This document shows positions 23,701 through 34,545 of a stretch of DNA of 64,000 bases, in pieces. A program made the position numbers and the translations under genes. A model generated the notes under the pieces. It was not told the DNA's origin and did no database searches. It saw only the letters and a program-made list of their open reading frames with translations. The stretch comes from Rhizopus arrhizus (Eukaryota > Mucoromycota > Mucoromycetes > Mucorales > Rhizopodaceae): assembly GCA_024220505.1 (NCBI GenBank), contig JAKZZE010000017.1, positions 1,054,001 to 1,118,000 on the forward strand, written 5' to 3'. Each line of letters opens with the position of its first letter. The stretch's first letter is position 1.

Positions 23701-24991
23701 TACTTTCCCCAAAGATTATGATCTTACGCTTACCAACTTTACTAGTGTGATCTCTCATTGGATGTGAATCCATATTTTCTTGTGAGTGATATTGATTGTT
23801 TATGTAACCAGGAGGTAAAGTACTGTTGACTTTGCTGTAGTAGCGTGGCTTAATAGGCCTTTTTTCAATTTGGTATAAAATTAGTATTTCTTGATTTATC
23901 CTATTGTAAAGCAAATAAAGATATACCTTGGATGTGGAACAAAATCACGAAATTCAGTCCCATCTTTGTGATAATATTTATATTGTTCTAATATATGCTT
24001 AACCAATATCCTATTTGTGCAGCTGTGATCTGATATTTGACAAATATGTGAAAGTTCTTCATCTCCTAATGGTACGTCTACATGTACAAAAATAAATAAA
24101 TATTTATTTATCTTTTGTTTTCAATCATTTACCCGGATTTTTCCCATTTTCATGGAAAAATAAATATCTACTATAAGTGTCTCCTAAACCAAGTTTTTTT
24201 AAGATAGATACTTTGATGATACGAGGATCGTGCATCCCAGTTACTTGTAAGCTGTGAAAAGTATCCGAATCAGTTGTTACATGAATGCTTTGCTGATGTT
24301 CCTATATAATAAGCTTTAGTCTCCTTTATAATTTAAATCAATTTAATCTTACTATTGGATTAAGTCTTCTTATAGCTAATTTCCATCCTCCTTCTTTTTC
24401 ATTTACTGCATGTCTAACAATCTTATTTGAAAATGATTTATTATTAATTGTTCCTAAACTGATAGTTGGTGTAAAAGGCGTATTGACATAAGTTGATACT
24501 TTTGCATTATTTGATGATGATTTTCTTTCAGGTATCAATGGTGTTTTAGGTTCACCCGCAGTATGCTGAGAAGCTTTGTAACGAGGAATTTTACTATAAG
24601 AATGGTACTCAGCCTATAGGTTATCATGTGAGCAATCTAAACTGCATTTTTTTTAGTTGGTGTTTTACCTGTCGAAGTGACTGAATAGCACACGCGAGTC
24701 TATTTTTTTCAGTATTCGATAAAGGCAATTTGTCTCGAAGCAATGTCAAATAAGACATTTCGATTTCCAGAAAGGCTCTTCCACTTATCTTGTTGGCTTT
24801 ATTGTCCTTGCATAAGTCATAAATGAATATTGTAAAGTAAGATAAAAAATACCTTTAAAGAAATCAATAGCAGGTCTAAAATCATTTGCTTCAAGCCATA
24901 GAATGACTCGATCTACTGTCCACTGTTCCTCAACATTCTTTGCAATTGCTTTTTCAGGGTACGGATGCCTTTGTTGATCGTACACTTGCAT
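20799..24991 (-). CDS. BCK1: BCK1/STE11-type MAP kinase kinase kinase (cell-wall-integrity pathway)
   Basis: About 1200 aa in more than ten exons. The start is ATG 24989-24991. An N-terminal SAM-like domain (QWTVDRVILWLEANDFRPAIDFF, then FLEIEMSYLTLLRDKLPL) is followed by a Ras-association/ubiquitin-like region (LQVTGMHDPRIVKVSILKKLG). Then comes a long Gln/Pro/Ser-rich linker with 12 copies of an SLWAVPP-type motif. The fungal Bck1 signature DNWAERPSVERLYKNIDKYLPG precedes the kinase. Kinase domain: IGKGSFGRVYHALN, AVKQVDLP, the catalytic loop DIKAGNIL (an intron splits HR/D), DFGLSKL, GTVFWMAPEVV and DIWSLGCTVIEMLTG. It ends LERQ before TAA 20799-20801. The upstream input is probably Pkc1 and the output an MKK1/2-type kinase. 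The identification is firm for MAPKKK and strong for Bck1. Confidence 0.9.
22636..23480 (-). repeat. Twelve-copy (S/N)LWA(V/I)(P/T/A)P repeat within the BCK1-like linker
   Basis: Twelve copies of a seven-residue tryptophan motif are separated by 8-60 residue Gln/Glu/Lys/Ser-rich spacers; the central copies are about 20 residues apart. Ten copies are SLWA(V/I)PP or its NLWAVPP variant, and the outermost two end in TP or AP. A thirteenth degenerate copy (ALWPVHQD) starts the series near 23,530. Leu uses CTT, TTA, CTC and TTG codons, Ala GCT, GCA and GCC, and Val GTT, GTC and GTA. The protein motif is therefore held constant while synonymous sites drift, and the array is not a fresh DNA duplication. 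Confidence 0.9.
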
Positions 24992-25119
24992 TAAAAGAAA
25001 GATATATTTTTTTAAAAAAAAAGTGAAACTCTCCCTTCTGTTCCAGTGAAGCACATTTTATTGGCTGTGTAGTTTCATTTCTCAGCAAATCAAATCAAGT
25101 TTCTTTTTATAAAAAAATA

Positions 25120-27789
25120 TTAAGAATTATTAATATCGCTTAGTATGGCTTTGGCGTCATCATTATTTGTAGGGAAATTGAGTGCTTCATGATCATGTCG
25201 ACACTCCCATAAGCTTAGTTGATATAAAGTGATAACAACCAATAGATGTAATAATAGGGAATAAACAATGAAAAAGTATCTTGACCATCTGTGTGAAAAC
25301 AATACACGTGTCAGATTCAATGTGAACTTTTCAGCAGGATTAAGTGCATTATATCGACGATTCTCTTCCTAATAATAAGTTTTATTAAAATGGGACTTGT
25401 TAGCAGTTATTTTGCTCACCTTTCTGTGAAATTGTGTAAATGGATTCATGCTCTCCTCATATAATTTGCTATATTTATCTGTTGGATCTTCAGCTATTTT
25501 AATAGAAGATTTCCTAAAATGTCTGGTTGGTGTTCCAGCTGAGAATGAGCTATCCATGTTAAGGGCAACTGAATGATTCTGTTCAAATAAGTAAGTTTTC
25601 CTTTTTTTTTTTTTTTTTTTTTTTTTTATTACATTTCTTTCCTGCTGTCCTTCTTTCCAAACGTGTACAAATTTTAATCTTTCATACAACTTCAAATTAT
25701 CTTTCTTCAAATTTTGTACTTCCATTCTCATATCTTGTAATGTAGTCTCCAAGGACCTCGCACGATCTTCTAGCTCTGCATTCTTTTGCCTGAATCTATC
25801 TCTTTGACTCATTACAATGGGCAAAATACTCTTGTCCTCTCTTATACTCTCCATACTCTGACGGGGAGTATGCTCATTTGGCATGGTAGCAAGATTGCTA
25901 GTAGATGAATTTCTACTGAGTACGTCTGCTTGATCTGTCTTTTGACCTAATCGAAGTAAATCCTCTTCCAACCGTTGAATGAGCTTTGTTTTCTCTGTTA
26001 TTTTTGTATTCAATTCCTCGATTAATTTCAAATTTCCTTCATTCTCTTTTTTAATATCAGCATATGATACTTTAATTTGGGTATACTCAGTTTCAAGCTT
26101 CTTGTTTTTTTCCATTAACTGCACTTCCAATCTATCCTTTGTTACTTCTTTATTCAAAACTTCATTTGCATTGAATTCTTCTTCTCCTGTTGAAAACTCT
26201 ACGTACTTTTTACAGTGTTATTTGCATATACAAGAAAAAAAACACACACATGCCTTCATAATTTGTAATTCTCTTTTGATCTCATCATAATCATCAAAAT
26301 TCTTCAACTTTCTCTTCAATTGATCATTCTCTTCATCCTAAAATAGAACAAGTAAGTTTCATAAAGCAGTAAACAATAATATTTACTAGTTTTGCTATGT
26401 TCGCTGTTAATTCCTTAATCTTTTTTGAAAGTCTTGCCTCTGTCTTTTGAAGTATATCTCTGTAAGCTTCAACATCTTTAATCAATCTCGATATTTCTGC
26501 TTCATTTTCGGATTGACTTATTATTAAGATACAGCTTAGAAAAGTGCCCCAAGTGTTTTATCGCTTTCCTTACCTTTCTACAGTTATTTCAAGGCTTTTT
26601 GAGTTATTTTCCTTCAAGTCACTCTAATAATAACAGTCATGCATTTATTTCTTCTATCACTATTTTCTGTCACTTACAATTATTTTCTCTAGTTGGATAA
26701 TTTTTGTATTTGCACGCTCAAGGTCTATAATGACAATATCCAATTCTGCTAATTTGCCTGCAACTTCCTCATCTATTATAACAACGATATTATTAGTGTG
26801 AAATAAGTTTGATGTACAATAAAAAATCTTGCCGTATTTTTGGCTGTGATTAATCAATTGGGCTTGAGTGTCATCGTGAGACTGCTTGAGTTGAGTCAGT
26901 TGATCTAATGCTTGGTTCAGTTGCTTTTGAAGATCATATTCACTAAGTTGCACATATATCAATTCCAATGAAGATTTTACAACTGTATAGATGTATGTAC
27001 TTACCGCTCTTTATACTGTCTTATTCTATCATTATATTGATCTCTTATTTCTTGTTCAATTGTATTTGGATCCTTTTTTTCGTTCAGCTATAATAAACTA
27101 AGTACTTTCTTTTTATGTAAAACTATATATATATATATTTTTTGTATCTACCAAACTTTCTAGTGAAGATGATTTTTTAGCAAGCTCAGAGTTTGTTTTT
27201 TCAAGAGAAGCAAGTTGTTTGTTGGCTTTATCTAGTTGCTCTTTTAATATCGTATTTTCATTTTGTAACACTGAAATATCTACTATTTTAGTGCTTTGGT
27301 CCTATTATAAAACTTAGAAGTTGTTGAAGAATAAAAAGATATTTTATACTATGGCTGCTTCAAATAAAGGGGCTGGGTCGGGTGCATCTGCCAGTAACTT
27401 GTAGACGGATAAGAAACTATTTTCAGAGTATTTGGTACGCTTTGTAATGTTATCAATTTCTGTCTGGTAAGCTGAATAATTATAATTGCACGTTAGAGTT
27501 GCCTTTTATTAAAAGAAAAGCTTTAATACCTTTTAAAAGAGGTTTTATCTTTTGTAACTTTTCTTCGTCGGGAATCTTTTTGAATTCTATGCAATATGTG
27601 AATAAGGAGTCAAATTATATGCGTATATGTACTACCTCTTGTTTGTTCTGCCAATTTCTTTCTTGAAACAAGACCATCTTTTTGGTTTTCGACTATAGTT
27701 AGTCCTTGTTGATCAAGTTCCTTTTGTAAATTGGGCAACTGAATTCCATTCCAATAACTTATTGCTGTACTAAATGTATCCACGCTCAT
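25120..27789 (-). CDS. COY1: CASP/COY1 Golgi coiled-coil protein
   Basis: This is a golgin-like type II (tail-anchored) membrane protein of Golgi cisternae with a role in retrograde traffic. The start is ATG 27787-27789 (MSVDTFSTAISYWNGIQLPN), matching the conserved CASP N-terminus. Some ten short exons encode long coiled coils. The conserved C-terminal CASP region reads SILPIVMSQRDRFRQKNAEL, DNLKLYERLKFVHVW and DKYSKLYEESMNPFTQFHRK. The last exon holds FTLNLTRVLFSHRWSRYFF with the membrane anchor IVYSLLLHLLVVITLYQLS, then a short lumenal tail ending at 25120. One intron carries a T26 run (25602-25627). Length is about 680-700 aa, the family norm. The BCK1-like start lies only 128 bp downstream of the stop. 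Confidence 0.9.
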
Positions 27790-27843
27790 ATAAAATGATA
27801 AAAAGTATTAAAAAAGAATACTTTGGCTGGATTTTAAAACGAC

Positions 27844-27844
<1 letters not shown>

Positions 27845-27881
<37 letters not shown>
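27845..27881 (+). repeat. Poly(A) tract, A37
   Basis: Uninterrupted A run just upstream of the CASP start. The length may be affected by assembly. Confidence 0.8.
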
Positions 27882-27882
<1 letters not shown>

Positions 27883-28131
27883 CAACATGCTCACAGGAGC
27901 ACGGAATATGAGAATAAAGAGTAGAAGATAACATAAAGATCATATACTAAAAGTTTTTGTATATTTAAATATCAACTTCTTTTTCTATTGCTTTTTTTGC
28001 CTTTTACTCTTTTATATTGTCTTTATTAAAAAAATAAGGCATAAAACACAAATACACTGTATTAGCAAGAGGAGAGTGTTGAATGATCAACTTTAGATTG
28101 TATGTTTTGCTTATAGTCTTTAACCTTTCCA

Positions 28132-28134
<3 letters not shown>

Positions 28135-28189
<55 letters not shown>
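28135..28189 (+). repeat. Poly(A) tract, A55
   Basis: The longest homopolymer in the window, in the middle of the divergent promoter. The length may be affected by assembly. Confidence 0.8.
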
Positions 28190-28191
<2 letters not shown>

Positions 28192-28384
28192 AGTGAGACT
28201 TAAAACGTGTTGAAGTATGTAACAATGTAACACTATTTTTGACTACACAAAATAAATCAGATCAGCTTTTTTATAATTGTTTACCATCTGAAATACTTTA
28301 ATAATACTTATACATTTTAAATTACATATATTTTACTGCTTTTTTTTTCTCTACTTTTCGATGGCAAAGGGAAAAGTTGGTATT

Positions 28385-28409
28385 AAAAAAAAAAAAAAAA
28401 AAAAAAAAA
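28385..28409 (+). repeat. Poly(A) tract, A25
   Basis: Third A run of the same intergenic region, about 170 bp before the septin start. Confidence 0.8.
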
Positions 28410-28576
28410 GAGGAAACAGACCGCGTGCATTATTTTGTGCGCCTTGTAATCCTATTGGACAATTCAATGTAATTTAACAAGATCCTATTTTTGCCACTCC
28501 GCTTTTTATTCTCTTCCCTCCTTTTTATTCACTGTATTTCTCTCTTTATTCATCATCTCTAATTTATTATTAAAAC

Positions 28577-30233
28577 ATGGCACACGTAAAACAAGATTAA
28601 AAAAACGAATAAAAACAGCGCGTTAACGTGATTATACAGAGGCTCGGCGGACGTAGAAAGAATGTAAAGAAAGGGTTCCAATTTACTTTGATGGTAGTTG
28701 GTACGTCTTCTTTTTTTTTCACTTTTTATAAACTTCAACTCAACCTATGCTTATTAGGTGCCTCTGGTACAGGTCGTACAACTTTTGTTAATACTCTTTG
28801 TGATGATCATGTTCTTTCAAAGAAGGTTTCTGACGATCCTGAAGACGCACACAATGAAGAGGGCATTAATATTAAACCAGTCTCTGTTGGTAAGGAACCA
28901 AAGTCAATTGATAAGCTAAATAATCCCAATCCATCTACTAATAACTTCCTTTAAATAGAACTGGATGAAGATGGCGTTAGGTATCTATAAAATAAGAGGA
29001 CGATAGAGGAGTTTGGTAACACATTTCACTGTAGAATTTCTTTAACTATTGTAGATACACCAGGATTTGGTGATAATATTGATAATGAAGCATGGTATGT
29101 ACATAAAGCAGGCTGCCTTGACGACAGTATAGTGTAACATAAACATATAGCTTTCATGAAATTGTTGCCTATTTAGAAAAGCAATACGATGATATTCTTG
29201 CTGAAGAATCAAGAATCAAACGTAATCCTAGATTTAGAGATAATCGCGTTCATGCGCTTTTATATTTCATTGCACCTACTGGACACGCGTAAAGGTTTTT
29301 CTAATTTAGTCAAAGGAACAAATTTAGATTAATTCTTTCATAGATTACGTGAAATCGATATTGAATTGATGCGTCGTCTAAGTCCTCGTGTGAATGTTAT
29401 TCCTGTCATTGGACGTGCTGATTCACTTACTCCTCAAGAGTTGAGAGATTTTAAAAAAAGAGTAATGTAAACACCAGGATGTTGAAGACTTTTTCTACTG
29501 TTATTAACATTACTTGTAATAGATCATGGAAGATATTGAACATTATAATATTCCAATTTACAACTTTCCTTATGACGTAGAGGAGGATGATGAAGACACA
29601 ATTGAGGAAAATAGTGAATTAAGAGTAATATTGCATTTAAGATTATCAATTATTATATTCACTCTCTTTTCTAGGCCCTTTTACCATTCTCTATTGTCGG
29701 TAGTGAAGAAGAAATCACTATCAATGGTCGTACGGTTCGTGGTCGTCAATATCCCTGGGGTGCTGTTGAAGTTGATAATCCTAAACACTCTGACTTTGGT
29801 CGTTTGAGGTCTGCTTTATTAAGTTCTCACTTGCAAGATCTTAAGGAAATTACTCATGATATTCTCTATGAAAACTATCGTACCGAGAAACTGTCTCGTA
29901 CTGTCAATGGTGGTGACCAAGAGTAAATCAATTTATACATACTATTTGTTATTTGATGCTTATATATCACCATTAGGGATGCCTCTTTGAATGCTGAAGA
30001 TATGGCTTCTCAAAGTGTTAGATTGAAGGAAGAACAATTAAGAAAGGAAGAAGAAAAAGTAAAAGGGAAAAAAAGAACTTGTATTGTTTTATGCTCATTT
30101 TTAACTATAGCTTCGTGAGATTGAATTGAAGGTTCAACGTGAAATTCAAGAAAAGAGAGCCGAGCTTTTAAGCAAGGAAGAAGCTTTACGTAATTTAGAA
30201 GCTAGATTAGCGCAAGCACAATTGGCTGATTAA
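28577..30233 (+). CDS. Septin, Cdc11/AspA type
   Basis: A GTP-binding filament protein of the septin ring, acting in polarity and septation. The first exon is only three codons (ATG 28577, then donor GTAAAA). Exon 2 gives the polybasic region RRKNVKKGFQFTLMVV. The P-loop is GASGTGRTTF, with Arg in place of Lys as in Cdc11-group septins. Further exons give the G3 motif VDTPGFGDN, the septin motif RVHALLYFIAPTGH, and VIGRADSLTPQEL (G4, AKAD-like). RQYPWGAVEV and DFGRLRSALLSSHLQDLKE follow. A C-terminal coiled coil (RLKEEQLRKEEEK to LARLAQAQLAD-like end) stops at TAA 30231-30233. About eight exons, roughly 410 aa. Arg in the P-loop suggests weak GTP hydrolysis, as proposed for the group. Confidence 0.9.
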
Positions 30234-31556
30234 AAGGAGGAAAAACTAATAATTCAATAATTCAAATATATTTCTTATAAATTCATTAATATTATTTTCA
30301 TTTTATAAATTCTTTACTTTCATTGATAGTTTTCTGTGCCTTTAGAATATATTTTGTTATTAGTATAAGACCAAACCAAGTTTTAACAATGCAAAAATAA
30401 AAATAAAATAAAAAGCAGAACGTTCACTGTTGCTCTTTCACCCTTCACCTCATAATTAGAACGACAATTGCTATAGAACGGTTCTATTAATGTTGGTAAA
30501 CAGAATAGCTTATGTTCATAATATCTCAGCAATTAAACTTGCATTGAATAATAACTCAGAATATAACCAACATAAAGAGATTTTCAGAAAGCTTCACAAG
30601 CAATTAAGATGAAAGAAAGATAAAACTAGATAAGGGAATTGAAACTAAGATATACAGGAAATATTTCAGATAAAAGAAGGGAAAATAATAGACAGAATTA
30701 TCACTAATGTACGCACTCTCTTTATTACTGTTGATATTAGTACAATTATTGAAATAAGCTTACGTTATGACTTGAAAAATTAGTATCTTTTAAATAGCAA
30801 GCAAAATATTCTTACTTTTACTCCTTGATGATACTTATTTTGTATTTTGATCATAAGCTGCAAGTAGCGGATGTTTAAAACTGCTTCAAGAAGAATGAAC
30901 ATCTTCATGCTAATTGAATTGCAAGAAATACATTTTCAAATCTTGAAGAATACGTAGCAAATATAGATTTGCTATTTCTTTAAACAAAAGCCTCGAAGAA
31001 GACAGCCTTGCATCCATTTAGGTTTTTAATCGGAGATTAAAATATTCAATGTCGCATTGCAATTTTTTTTAGTGATGCTTTTTTTTTTTCTTCTTCTGCA
31101 AGAAAGTAAGTTTATATATTAACTAAGGAAGGACATTACTCTCATTAACAAATTAATCTTTTTAGATCAATTACTCTTTTATAGCATCGATTAAACCACA
31201 TATTGTAAGTTACAGTTTGTTTTCACCGAAGCTTTCTTTTATTGTTGTCTATTGGATTTTTTCTTTCTTTACGTGGAAACTAACAAACAAAAAAAAAAAA
31301 ATACATGCTTTTCTAACCTTATTATCTATTATTATCTCTTTATATTCTTTTAATTCTCTCTTTATTATACAATTTCAAACTTGATTCTCATCTTTTTTTA
31401 TTCAACATTGCCTGTGTGGATTTACTTTTTTCTAATTTTTAAAAAACTTTTCATGTAAATTCCTACTCCTTTATTTTTTTTTTCTCTCTCCTTGTTTTAT
31501 CCATAAACTTGTATACGTAAAACGAAAGGAATTAACATTATTTTATTGAACTATAG
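30234..31556. other. Intergenic, 5' region of the Nrd1-like gene
   Basis: This 1.3-kb AT-rich stretch has no supported gene. A run of pyrimidine-rich sequence from about 31,250 to 31,500 leads into the Nrd1-like leader. Confidence 0.5.
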
Positions 31557-31574
31557 ATGTCGACAAACAGTTAA
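31557..31574 (+). promoter_or_regulatory. Possible uORF (5 codons) before the Nrd1-like start
   Basis: ATG TCG ACA AAC AGT TAA ends nine bases before the main ATG at 31584. If the leader is unspliced here, reinitiation would be required. CTATAG directly before it could instead be an intron acceptor. Confidence 0.35.
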
Positions 31575-31583
31575 AAATTTAAT

Positions 31584-33117
31584 ATGAAGCGTTCGCAAGA
31601 TACTCAAGAAGCTAACGATTCAAAGAAGCCTAGATTAAATCAATACTCATACAAGTAATGAATTTAAAAACAATCACAAAGCATCGTCAAACTCAGTCTG
31701 TTTTATTAGTGAGCTCTACTCTCAATATGGTTTGCTTTCTCAATATGGAGGAACAAATCCTTTTGGACAAAATGGAGCTTCATTTACTGCAAACTACGGA
31801 CAACCTGCAGCCTCCTTATATGGCTTGAATTATGGCAATGCAAATATGATGGGCGCTTCACAATATGGATATCCTCAAGCATTTTTTAATCCTGCAGCAG
31901 CCGCAGCTGCAGCAGGCTATAATACTGCTGAAGGCAATCGAACTATATATTTAGGTGGCATTCCACCAGGTACGACACCTAGCGAAATCCTAAAACAAGT
32001 CAAGACGGGTGCAATTGAAAGTTATCGGGCTCTAGCAGAGAAAGCTTGCGTGTTTTTATCATTTGTAGATCCTTCGTCAGCTCAACTATTATACCAGGAA
32101 CTTTCATTTAAAAAGATGATGATCAACGGTCAAGAAATTAAACATGGATGGGGTAATTCTTCATCTATTCCTTTGTCACTCAAGGTGAAGATACAAGCAG
32201 GCGCTACACGAGCAGTTTATATTGGTAAAATTGACAGTAGTTTGACAAAAGAAAAGTTGACTGCAGAAGCTATAAAGTATGGACCAATTGAAGAAGTTAA
32301 AGTGGTTGTTGAAAAGAGCTGTGCGTTTGTCCACTTTTTGAATATTGCTTCAGCTGTCAAGTGTGTTACAGAGTTGCCTACTTTACCAGAGTGGCAGTCA
32401 AAACGTGTTAATTATGCCAAAGATCACTGCGCGGGTAACCTTACGAATGAATCATTCACATCACCTGCAAGTTTTGGATTTGATGCCTATGGTAACCCAA
32501 TGATGCCTACGCTAGGCTTACAGACATCACCTAATGCGGGCAATATTCTTCGTACGATCTATATTGGTAGTCTTCAGCCAGATGTTAAATATGAAGATAT
32601 TTGTAATGCCATTCGAGGAGGCAATGTGTTACAAGTCCGATACTTTCCCGATAAACATATTGCATTTGTTAGTTTTATGGATGCAGGTACGGCAATTTCA
32701 GTATTTAACTATGCCAACAGTCAAGGCTTGGTTATCAAAGGAAAAAGGGTTAGAGTGGGATGGGGTAAACCTTCAACCATTCCCAGCCAGGTTGCACAAG
32801 CCATTCAACAAGGAGCTACACGTAACGTATACATTGGAGGAATAGATGAAACAGTGAATGAAGATAAATTAAGACAAGATTTTGAACAATTTGGAGAGAT
32901 TGAATTAGTCAATACGCATAAAGAAAAGAATTGTGCATTTGTCAATTTCACAAGCGTGAATAGTGCAGTGGCAGCCGTAGCTGGTATTAAATTGAAAAAT
33001 TCAGAATATCAAGCTTTTAAAATTAATTATGGAAAAGATCGATGTGGAAATCCTCCTCGTATAAAGAATCAGGATATAAATGGAAAAAAAGTTGAAGTGA
33101 AAGCAGAAGAACAATAA
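31584..33117 (+). CDS. Nrd1-like RNA-binding protein with four RRMs
   Basis: Exon 1 (ATG 31584) encodes a short basic N-terminus (MKRSQDTQEANDSKKPRLNQ). Its intron runs from GTAATG near 31655 to TAG near 31709. The second exon encodes a Gly/Tyr/Asn-rich segment with an Ala run, then four RNA-recognition motifs. Their RNP2 motifs are RTIYLGGIP, RAVYIGKI, RTIYIGSL and RNVYIGGI; their RNP1-like strands are KACVFLSFVD, KSCAFVHFLN, KHIAFVSFMD and KNCAFVNFTS. RRMs 1 and 3 are each followed by a GWGxxSxIP segment. This layout matches fission yeast Nrd1, which binds mRNAs, blocks sexual differentiation and aids cytokinesis. About 490 aa. It is a cytosolic or nuclear regulator of mRNA fate by analogy. 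Confidence 0.85.
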
Positions 33118-33606
33118 AAAGCATGATCGTATTTTGTTTGTTACTATTTATTTTATTTTTCTTTTTTATTGACATAAATAATAATTAATGACTCAAATAC
33201 AATCACAGCATTCCCACGGCAAAAGAGAGATGATAGTGATTTAGTTTCACAAGAATATGTATACGCCAATGAAGGAGTAGTGAATCAGAAAAAAAACCAC
33301 TTCGACATACACTCTCCGCGGAAAAAGGTAAAAAAAGAAAAATGCGGGGAACGTTAAATGTCAGCACCAATTAAAAATTTACTCACATGGAAACTGAAAG
33401 TTAAAGTGGAGAAAACCGGGTCCAGGAAGGTTCTAAGGGGAATTTGTAGTCTGGGGAAAGACTACTTTAAATTCTCTGCATTTTTATTTTATTTCTCTTC
33501 TCTTTTTTATAATTTTTTTTTTTAAATTTGATATTTCTTTATATTATTTGAATGATACCAAACATATAAAACAAATACATCCATACATTAAACCACAAGC
33601 AAGGCG

Positions 33607-33638
<32 letters not shown>

Positions 33639-33658
33639 CTTATTACACACACAAAAAT
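33118..33658. promoter_or_regulatory. Upstream region of the bHLH gene with stress-type boxes and a hairpin
   Basis: Between 33,340 and 33,470 the DNA is less AT-rich. It contains AGGGG/CGGGG/TGGGG boxes of the STRE type, a GAAGGTTCTAAGGGGAA segment resembling a heat-shock element, and a perfect 7-bp inverted repeat at 33446-33465 (GTAGTCT, loop GGGGAA, AGACTAC). A T28 run (33607-33634) lies about 25 bp before the ATG. Regulatory meaning is inferred. Confidence 0.4.
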
Positions 33659-34523
33659 ATGGAATACCATCCATCGCATAAAGCCTCAAGCGTTACTAGC
33701 ACAAGTAGTAGTACGTCATCCATTTGGGGATCACTTCCTTCGCTTTACACTGGACGTGCTGATTCAGTATCAAGTGCGTATGAGCAAGATGATTTGATGT
33801 TACGTGATCCAGATGAGGGTAACTTACTGAACAATGGTTTATTTAAAAATGATCTAATATGATTTAATTATAGGTTTTGTATTTCAACCCTTGTTATCAT
33901 CGTCACATAAAGAACCCCTTGAAATTGTATCAAGAGATGATGTAAGTCCTTATTTATTTTGTATTGTTCTATTCCTTATATTTTTTAAGCATGAGACGAT
34001 TGATAATGATTGTGTTACTTTTGAGCTTAATAGCAAGAAACGCAATAGCAGAGAATTATTAACTGAAGAACAAAAGAGAGTGAATCATATTGCGTCAGAA
34101 AAGAAGAGACGAAATACGATAAGAGGTGGATTCAGAGAATTAACAGATTTGGTTCCAACATTAAAGAATACAAATAACCCAAAAAGTACTATACTATTTA
34201 AATCGGTTGAATATATTAAACAATTGGAGAAAAGAAATAGTCAACTGAAGAACACGTTGATCATGTTGCAGCAAAAGATGAAGCAGAGACAGCAACGAAA
34301 AAAGATTTCTTATCATTCAATTTCAATTCCAAGTGACATTGTAAATAGTAACACATATAGCACACCTGCTTTGGTGATGCCTGCATCTGTAGATGATTGG
34401 TTATTGAACCAATCTTACTCTACTACTGCTTCCTTTAATATACCTGCAGTAGATAATGATAATTTTATTGTTCATGGACGTGAAAGTTTATTATCTTCTG
34501 GAAAGTTAAATCATTTAAAATAA
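33659..34523 (+). CDS. bHLH transcription factor
   Basis: The start is ATG 33659 (MEYHPSHKASSVTSTSS). Two introns are supported: a 41-nt GTTTATT...TATAG near 33837-33872 and GTAAGT...AAG near 33941-33988. The second exon pair restores the frame up to the DNA-binding domain. The basic region KRVNHIASEKKRRNTIRGGF has the His-Glu/Arg contacts (H, E, R at the 5-9-13 positions), predicting E-box CANNTG binding. Helix 1 (ELTDLVPTL), a loop with a SKST-like segment (NPKSTILF) and helix 2 (SVEYIKQLEK) follow, continuing into a short leucine-zipper-like coil (NSQLKNTLIMLQQKM). Length is about 255 aa. The partner and targets are unknown. Ino4-, Mlx- or Cbf1-like groups are all possible. Confidence 0.85.
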
Positions 34524-34545
34524 AATAAAAAAAGATTCCTTTTTA

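Larger units (their letters stand above)
27790..28576. promoter_or_regulatory. Divergent CASP/septin intergenic region with three long poly(A) tracts
   Basis: This 787-bp gap separates two divergent starts. It holds A37, A55 and A25 runs, and a CT-rich block (28500-28560) just before the septin ATG. Rigid poly(dA:dT) excludes nucleosomes in fungi, so this is a likely bidirectional promoter. The assignment is inferred from position. Confidence 0.5.

Noticed and set aside
28750..28800. Septin P-loop Arg instead of Lys as a defect
   Set aside because: GASGTGRT is the normal form in Cdc11/AspA-type septins, so it is a subgroup marker.
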